From Teretinema sp942493045 (GTDB taxonomy: Bacteria > Spirochaetota > Spirochaetia > Treponematales > Treponemataceae), in NCBI GenBank assembly GCA_942493045.1, contig OW818665.1, positions 992,001 through 1,056,000 on the forward strand: DNA of 64,000 bases, read 5' to 3'. This document shows, piece by piece, positions 59,453-64,000 of the stretch. The notes under the pieces are model-generated. The model made no database searches, had not been told where the DNA came from, and saw only the letters and a program-made list of their open reading frames with translations. The translations under genes and the position numbers were made by a program. Each line of letters starts with the position of its first letter. Position 1 is the stretch's first letter.

Positions 59453-61242
59453 TCATTCATATCCTTCAATTTTGCTAGCTCTTCATCAATGCTTTGTTTC
59501 TCGGCCATCATCTCATTGATGAGCCTGACTTCGTCAGGACTCGTTCCGCGAATCAGGTTCATCCTGCTTACCAGACGGGAGCGACGCTTCTCCAATCCGT
59601 TTTTTTGTATCAGCTGAATGCTGTCTTCGATCACTTTCTGCGCATTCTCCGAAAACTCGCCGTTCAGCACGGTTTCGGTAACCAGAGTCCTCAACCCGTC
59701 ATGGGGACAGCGGGAGAGCAAACTGTCATACGAGGTCGACTGCTGACGAAAGCATTCCTCCAATACAATAAATAAATCCCGGGCGTCCTGATCCTCGAAA
59801 TCATCAGAAGTCAAACTGGCGCGCATCAAGGGAAAAAAAGACATATTGGCCACAACAGCCAATACTGATCTAAGTTCAGCGTTTCTCTTGATATTTTGCG
59901 GGCGGGGCGGTACTGTTTTAGTTCCGGTTTCTTTTGTTTCCGGACGCGTATGACGGCCGGATTTAAAATCGGCCAATAACGCTTTTTCAGTGATTCCGAA
60001 CGCCGCGGCAATGCGATTTACAGTTGACTCCCTTTGAATATCCGATTCCAATACTTCCAAATACGGAAAAAGGAAAGCGGTTGCACGAGATTTTCCTTCA
60101 GGACTGCCGGTATCGAACCGCGTCCCGGCGGTCAGAATGAGATAGTCCAGATCGATTATAGAGTAATCAAGTAGTTTTTTCAAGGCATCTACGCCCTCAT
60201 TAAGTAAAATATCCGCCGGATCTTTGCCGTTTTTGATCTCAATCACCCGGACATTAAAACCATGCTGCCGGCAAAGCAAAATAGCCTTCACTGTGGCATT
60301 CACTCCGGCCGTATCGGAATCAAAGGATAAATACACGGTTTCGGCGAAAGAACGTACCAGTTTAGCCTGATCCACGGTAAAAGCGGTCCCAAGAGGAGCG
60401 ACTGCCCGGCAGATTCCGGCTTGATGCCAGGCCAACACGTCCATGTAACCTTCACAGAAAATGACCGACTTTGAAGAACGGATTTCATTCAACGCTAAAT
60501 CAAAGGCAAAAAGTGTTTCGCCCTTGCGATACTGAGGCAGGTCGCTGGAATTAAGATATTTCGGCCCCTCCCCGCTTAAAATACGACCACCGAAGGCAAT
60601 CGGAACGCCTTTGCGATTGCAGATCGGGAACATCAGTCTGTCGGAAAAGAAGGCCGATTCCGGGAATTTCTTGGAAAACAGGCCGGAGAGAGCCAGAAAT
60701 TCTGGAGAATAGCCCTTGGATCGTAAAAAACCAAACAGCCAGCGCCGGTCAGCGGGAGCGTAACCCAGACGGAATTTCTTGATGATTTCGGGCACAATCC
60801 CGCGATCCTTGAGATAGGCGCGGGTTTTTTCACCCTGAGGAGATTCCACCAACAGATAATGAAAACTGCCGGCCACGCGGTCATACAGTTCAGTCAGCTG
60901 TTCCTTGGTATTATCAACAGGAACGTCCGGACGGCCATCCCCGCCTTCCCAGATCACTTCCACCCCGGAACGTTTAGCCAGGGACTGAATCGCTTCTACA
61001 AAGCTCAGCTTTTCCATTTCCATGATAAAGCTGACCGGACTGCCGCCCTTATTACAGGCAAAGCAGTAACACATTTTTTTATCGGGAATTACATGAAACG
61101 AAGGGGTTTTTTCACTATGAAAGGGACAGCAACCCCACCAGTCATCACCCCGCCGCTCCAGACGGGTGTACTCACCGACCAGGGCAACCATATCAATTCG
61201 CTGATTTACCGCTTCAATGGTTTCTCCGGAGATTCGCTTCAT
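59449..61242 (-). CDS. dnaG: DNA primase DnaG
   Basis: 597 residues. The N-terminal CHC2 zinc finger is CPFHSEKTPSFHV...YCFACNKGG. The RNA-polymerase core includes RLMFPICNRKGVPIAFGGRIL, and the TOPRIM domain has FCEGYMDVLA and LSFDSDTAG, holding the metal-binding acidic residues. The C-terminal helicase-interacting region is divergent, as usual. It makes RNA primers at the replication fork. It shares one base with mltG upstream and overlaps rpoD by four downstream. Confidence 0.95.
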   Translation of the reverse strand: MKRISGETIEAVNQRIDMVALVGEYTRLERRGDDWWGCCPFHSEKTPSFHVIPDKKMCYCFACNKGGSPVSFIMEMEKLSFVEAIQSLAKRSGVEVIWEGGDGRPDVPVDNTKEQLTELYDRVAGSFHYLLVESPQGEKTRAYLKDRGIVPEIIKKFRLGYAPADRRWLFGFLRSKGYSPEFLALSGLFSKKFPESAFFSDRLMFPICNRKGVPIAFGGRILSGEGPKYLNSSDLPQYRKGETLFAFDLALNEIRSSKSVIFCEGYMDVLAWHQAGICRAVAPLGTAFTVDQAKLVRSFAETVYLSFDSDTAGVNATVKAILLCRQHGFNVRVIEIKNGKDPADILLNEGVDALKKLLDYSIIDLDYLILTAGTRFDTGSPEGKSRATAFLFPYLEVLESDIQRESTVNRIAAAFGITEKALLADFKSGRHTRPETKETGTKTVPPRPQNIKRNAELRSVLAVVANMSFFPLMRASLTSDDFEDQDARDLFIVLEECFRQQSTSYDSLLSRCPHDGLRTLVTETVLNGEFSENAQKVIEDSIQLIQKNGLEKRRSRLVSRMNLIRGTSPDEVRLINEMMAEKQSIDEELAKLKDMNE

Positions 61243-62270
61243 TATCGGAGCGCCGCCTGTTTAAGCGTCAAATCACGGCCCACTGTCGCGTGTTCCTCCA
61301 GGGTACGGGAAAAGAAATGCGCGCCGCTTTCCGCGTCTATCAGGCGGAAATACAGATATTTGGTCTGATCCGGATTGAATGAGGCTTCCAGGGCGATACG
61401 GCCGGGGCTGGAAATGGGTCCAGGCGGAAGGCCGGCCCACAGATAGGTATTATAATCGCTGGGTATGGACAGCTGCGCCGTACTCAGGCGGGTCGGGTGC
61501 GGCAGCCCCTGAATTTCCGTCAATATATATTCAATTGTGGCGCAGGATTGCAGTCCCATGCCGATTTTCAAACGGTTGTCGAAAACACTGGCGATTTTCG
61601 GAGCTTCGGCGGGAATCCGGTATTCACGCTCTATAATGCTGGCCAATATCACTTTCTGATGCAAAAGAGCCTTATCCTGTGGCGCCCCCGGGATCTGCTG
61701 AACCCGCTCGAAAAAATTGTTGAGCATCGTACGAACTACGGACAAACCCTGGTTCTGATACGAAAAGAAATAGGTATCCGGGAATAAATAGCCTTCAGCG
61801 GTAACCCCCGGGATACCATACTCATCGAGCAGGGCCCGCTGTCCGGCCGCTTCCAGAAATTCATCCGATTTAACCACTCCGGATTCTTCAAGATACCGGG
61901 CAATCTTCAGCAGCGACAACCCTTCCGGGATTGTCACTCTCAGATATTCCTGTTTGCCGGAAACCAGAGCGGCCAGAATCTTCCGGGCACCACTGCCGTT
62001 CTGGATGCGGTAAGTGCCGGCTTTTATCGGCTCAGATTCCAAACGGGCCAGGAGGAAAAAAACAAAGGCCGATTTTACCAGCTTCTGTTCTGCGAGCTGT
62101 ACAGAAATCGCGCGTACCGAGGAACCGGGAGTAACAGTGAAAAGAACTGAATTCTCCGGCGTTGAATCCATGGATACAGGAAAAAGAAAAAAAACCGCTG
62201 CTCCGACGGTAACCGCCAGCAGCGCAATCACAAGGATCCGAAAGGTATTAAAAGCTGAATTATGTTTCAT
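61242..62270 (-). CDS. mltG: endolytic murein transglycosylase MltG (YceG)
   Basis: 342 residues. An N-terminal membrane segment (about residues 9-31) is followed by a LysM-like part (FTVTPGSSVRAISVQLAEQKLVKSAFVF) and the catalytic YceG domain: TAEGYLFPDTYFF, KVILASIIEREYRIPAEAPKIASVFDNRLKIGMGLQ (catalytic Glu in SIIERE), SDYNTYLWAGLPPGPISSPG. It cuts growing glycan strands and limits their length in the periplasm. It overlaps the small upstream gene by 11 bases and dnaG by one. Confidence 0.93.
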   Translation of the reverse strand: MKHNSAFNTFRILVIALLAVTVGAAVFFLFPVSMDSTPENSVLFTVTPGSSVRAISVQLAEQKLVKSAFVFFLLARLESEPIKAGTYRIQNGSGARKILAALVSGKQEYLRVTIPEGLSLLKIARYLEESGVVKSDEFLEAAGQRALLDEYGIPGVTAEGYLFPDTYFFSYQNQGLSVVRTMLNNFFERVQQIPGAPQDKALLHQKVILASIIEREYRIPAEAPKIASVFDNRLKIGMGLQSCATIEYILTEIQGLPHPTRLSTAQLSIPSDYNTYLWAGLPPGPISSPGRIALEASFNPDQTKYLYFRLIDAESGAHFFSRTLEEHATVGRDLTLKQAALR

Positions 62271-62472
62271 TGAAATATTTTTCTGCCTCTTCGATGGTTA
62301 AGTTAGTATACAGGTATTTTTCCAGGAAAAAGTAAAATTGTTCAAGTTCAGACCGTCCTTTCACCTGAACGCAGTTTCTGATCATTGGCGCCAGCAGCCG
62401 TATCTCGGCTTCCGAAAAACGGTAGGCGGTCGCCTCTCCGTCGCTGCCGCCATTCTGCGCGACACTGCTCAT
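62260..62472 (-). CDS. small hypothetical protein, 70 residues
   Basis: A mostly helical, soluble protein with no recognised motif. Its acidic C-terminal half (ELEQFYFFLEKYLYTNLTIEEAEKYFNE) looks amphipathic and could be a protein-interaction surface. It is credible as a gene because its start overlaps the MBL-gene stop by four bases (ATGA) and its stop overlaps the mltG start by 11, so a real reading frame is kept across both junctions. Function unknown. Confidence 0.6.
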   Translation of the reverse strand: MSSVAQNGGSDGEATAYRFSEAEIRLLAPMIRNCVQVKGRSELEQFYFFLEKYLYTNLTIEEAEKYFNET

Positions 62473-63437
62473 AGAATAAAATCTTCCCCTTCGCGGGCCA
62501 CAATAATTTCAGGAACTGCAGTTCCCACATAATCGAGGTACCATTGAGCGGACTGCCGGAGCGAGTATATCTTTTTATCGGAATAAGTAGGTTCATGATG
62601 AAACAGAAACAACTTCTTTATCCCCCAGGTTGCGGCAAAATCTACCGAAAGTGAAAAATAGGAGTGGCCCCAACCCGTTTTTTCCAGAGCGTCACCCATT
62701 GTATACTGAGCGTCGATGACCAGCATATCGGTATCCCCGAAAAAAGAACGGTTTGAATCATTCTTGATAAAATCTTCCGGTGAAAGCTCAGTATCGGTCG
62801 CGTAGATCATTTTTTTTCCACCCGAAGCAACGCTGAAAGAAGTACAGCCTCCCGGATGGTTAACTTCCTTCCAGTTTATTACTGAATCCCCGATGCATAT
62901 CTGTCGGCTTTCATCATGCAGATGCACAAATTCAATGTGCGCCCCGAACCCGCTCATCGGAACCGGAAAATACGGCGCCTCCATCTGTTTGAAAAGAATG
63001 CTTTTCAGATCCGGATTGGTACTGTAAAACACTATTTTATTTTTCGGGTTAAATGCCGGAACAAAAAAAGGCAAACCCTGCAGATGATCCCAATGATAAT
63101 GTGAAAATAAAATGTGAAAGGTCGTTCCATCGGCGTTGGAGTTCCGGTTCCGGGACTTGGAAAGAATATCCAGTCCCAACTCCCGCAGCCCGCTTCCGGC
63201 GTCCAGAATAATCATTTCACCGGAATCTGTTTCAATCTCGACGCAGCTGGTGTTTCCGCCGACCGTTCCGTACAGCCATTCCGGAAGCGTATCCAGAAAA
63301 CGCTGCCGCGCGTCAGCCGATTCGATGTCCTTGGCCGTGATACGCTGCACCACTGCCGTTATCCGGTTTTGTATCTGTGAAGGTAAAAGAGGTGAAGGTA
63401 TTGAACCACGCACACCCCAAAAATGAATTCGCATCAT
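62469..63437 (-). CDS. metallo-beta-lactamase-fold hydrolase
   Basis: 322 residues. The fold is shown by MRIHFWGVRGSIPSPL, GGNTSCVEIET, ILDAGSGLRELG and the zinc motif SHYHWDHLQGLPFF, then VNHPGGCTSF, YATDTEL and the late HHEP histidine. The G-V-R-G-S opening is typical of the cyclic-nucleotide phosphodiesterase-like or RNase-Z-related PhnP group; the real substrate is unknown. The start at 63437 or the adjacent ATG at 63434 both follow GGAGAGAG. An insertion of about 40 residues after GSIPSPL (residues ~15-55) is unusual. It follows ykgJ by 54 bases. Confidence 0.78.
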   Translation of the reverse strand: MMRIHFWGVRGSIPSPLLPSQIQNRITAVVQRITAKDIESADARQRFLDTLPEWLYGTVGGNTSCVEIETDSGEMIILDAGSGLRELGLDILSKSRNRNSNADGTTFHILFSHYHWDHLQGLPFFVPAFNPKNKIVFYSTNPDLKSILFKQMEAPYFPVPMSGFGAHIEFVHLHDESRQICIGDSVINWKEVNHPGGCTSFSVASGGKKMIYATDTELSPEDFIKNDSNRSFFGDTDMLVIDAQYTMGDALEKTGWGHSYFSLSVDFAATWGIKKLFLFHHEPTYSDKKIYSLRQSAQWYLDYVGTAVPEIIVAREGEDFIL

Positions 63438-63491
63438 CTCTCTCCTACACAGACCAAGGAAAAAATCTCGAATCTCAAAGATTCGCTTGAA

Positions 63492-63947
63492 TTATTTTTC
63501 TCCCTGCTTTCTCCGGATATAGGGCTCAGAACGCCGCTGATCCAGACGCTGTTGTATTTCTTCAGCCGGATGCAGGGCTCCGCTGTTCATACCCGGACAA
63601 TCCGCTGCCCCGGCGTTCCACCAGTCTTCATCCAGAACCAGCGCGTGCCAAAAAGGATAAGCCGAGCATTGCAGCGGACGATTTTCATATACCGTACACC
63701 CTTTGTCCCAGAATATACAATCGAAGTTATCTTTCTCCGTTAAGCAAAGATACTCAAAACCGTCCTGTTTATCCACCCAGCGGCACCAGGAGTTAATAAA
63801 ACTCTCTCTGTCTACGTTAGCCCATTTCAGGAGTTTTTCAAGGTCTTTTTCTGAAAGATTGACGAAGCCGGGATCATGCCGGCAACAGCCGGAACAGCGC
63901 TGGCAGGTAAAGTGTAATCCTTTGGCATAAAAGGGGGGATCAAACAT
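63492..63947 (-). CDS. YkgJ-family cysteine cluster protein
   Basis: 151 residues from the ATG at 63947, with GAGGAG nine bases upstream; a longer frame to 63983 has no ribosome binding site. Eight or more Cys are arranged as in the YkgJ/UPF0153 family: FTCQRCSGCCRHDPG near the N-terminus, then CIFWDKGCTVYENRPLQCSAYPFW, consistent with a zinc or iron-sulfur site. The function of the family is not established. It opens the minus-strand block leading to mltG, dnaG and rpoD. The window ends 53 bases upstream, so an earlier operon gene may be missing. Confidence 0.82.
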   Translation of the reverse strand: MFDPPFYAKGLHFTCQRCSGCCRHDPGFVNLSEKDLEKLLKWANVDRESFINSWCRWVDKQDGFEYLCLTEKDNFDCIFWDKGCTVYENRPLQCSAYPFWHALVLDEDWWNAGAADCPGMNSGALHPAEEIQQRLDQRRSEPYIRRKQGEK

Positions 63948-64000
63948 GATCGACAGCTCCTCTGACAGCCATCCGGCTGCCAATCGGCCTGCACTGGGTA

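Overview
The window looks like a contiguous piece of a spirochaete chromosome, most likely a treponeme or close relative with a base composition near 50% GC. Main reasons: the block rpoD - zinc-ribbon/coiled-coil gene - TPR gene - mreB - mreC - mreD - mrdA - rodA has the order known from Treponema pallidum; an rnfCDGEAB cluster, DUF115/Maf-type genes and many long helical or TPR proteins fit the same group. No insertion sequence, phage gene, CRISPR array, tRNA or rRNA was seen. This is dense core chromosome with many 1-4 base start/stop overlaps. Layout, left half: a cut alpha/beta hydrolase (1-588) and a poly(A) polymerase-like gene; a minus-strand trio (RluA pseudouridine synthase, P-loop/Gls24 fusion, degenerate peptidase-MA/TPR protein); a divergent-PAP2 protein; a seven-gene Rnf-like operon (5433-11441) followed by a GH57-like gene; metG and a FemAB-like gene; a nicotinamidase-like gene facing RNase Z; a GldA/F/G-DUF4340 ABC operon; and a five-gene minus-strand unit (22565-31003) encoding a 1024-residue acidic protein, a GAF-like protein, two Maf/DUF115 proteins and a degenerate GGDEF protein. 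Layout, right half: a FtsB/DivIC-like gene, an exported hypothetical protein, smpB, lepB, hemW, a two-TM K+ channel and its cyclic-nucleotide-binding partner, an HrpA-type helicase, a CapA-like lipoprotein, pyruvate phosphate dikinase with a histone-H1-like tail and two tandem terminators, an NMT1-type ABC importer with an ArsB/CitMHS-type permease, and a long minus-strand block from ykgJ through mltG, dnaG, rpoD, the zinc-ribbon gene, rnpB (RNase P RNA), TPR, mreBCD, mrdA, rodA to a fused B12-type radical SAM gene. This block joins RNA synthesis, replication priming and cell elongation. The most unusual content is as follows. (1) The Rnf-like complex keeps subunit order and membrane topology, but by motif inspection lacks the covalent-flavin threonine motif in RnfD and RnfG, three of the four membrane [2Fe-2S] cysteines in RnfA/RnfE, the glycine-rich NADH/FMN loop of RnfC and the N-terminal cluster motif of RnfB. 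(2) Most genes that start a transcription unit have a sigma70 -10 box 6-9 bases before the start codon and no Shine-Dalgarno, so leaderless mRNAs appear routine, while operon-internal genes usually have good ribosome binding sites. (3) Three divergent gene pairs share one -35 heptamer, TTGWCAA, read from both strands. (4) Several enzymes look catalytically altered: signal peptidase I (Lys to Arg), the GH57-like protein, the GGDEF-like protein and the peptidase-MA-like protein. All calls come from reading the sequence by eye; no database search was run.
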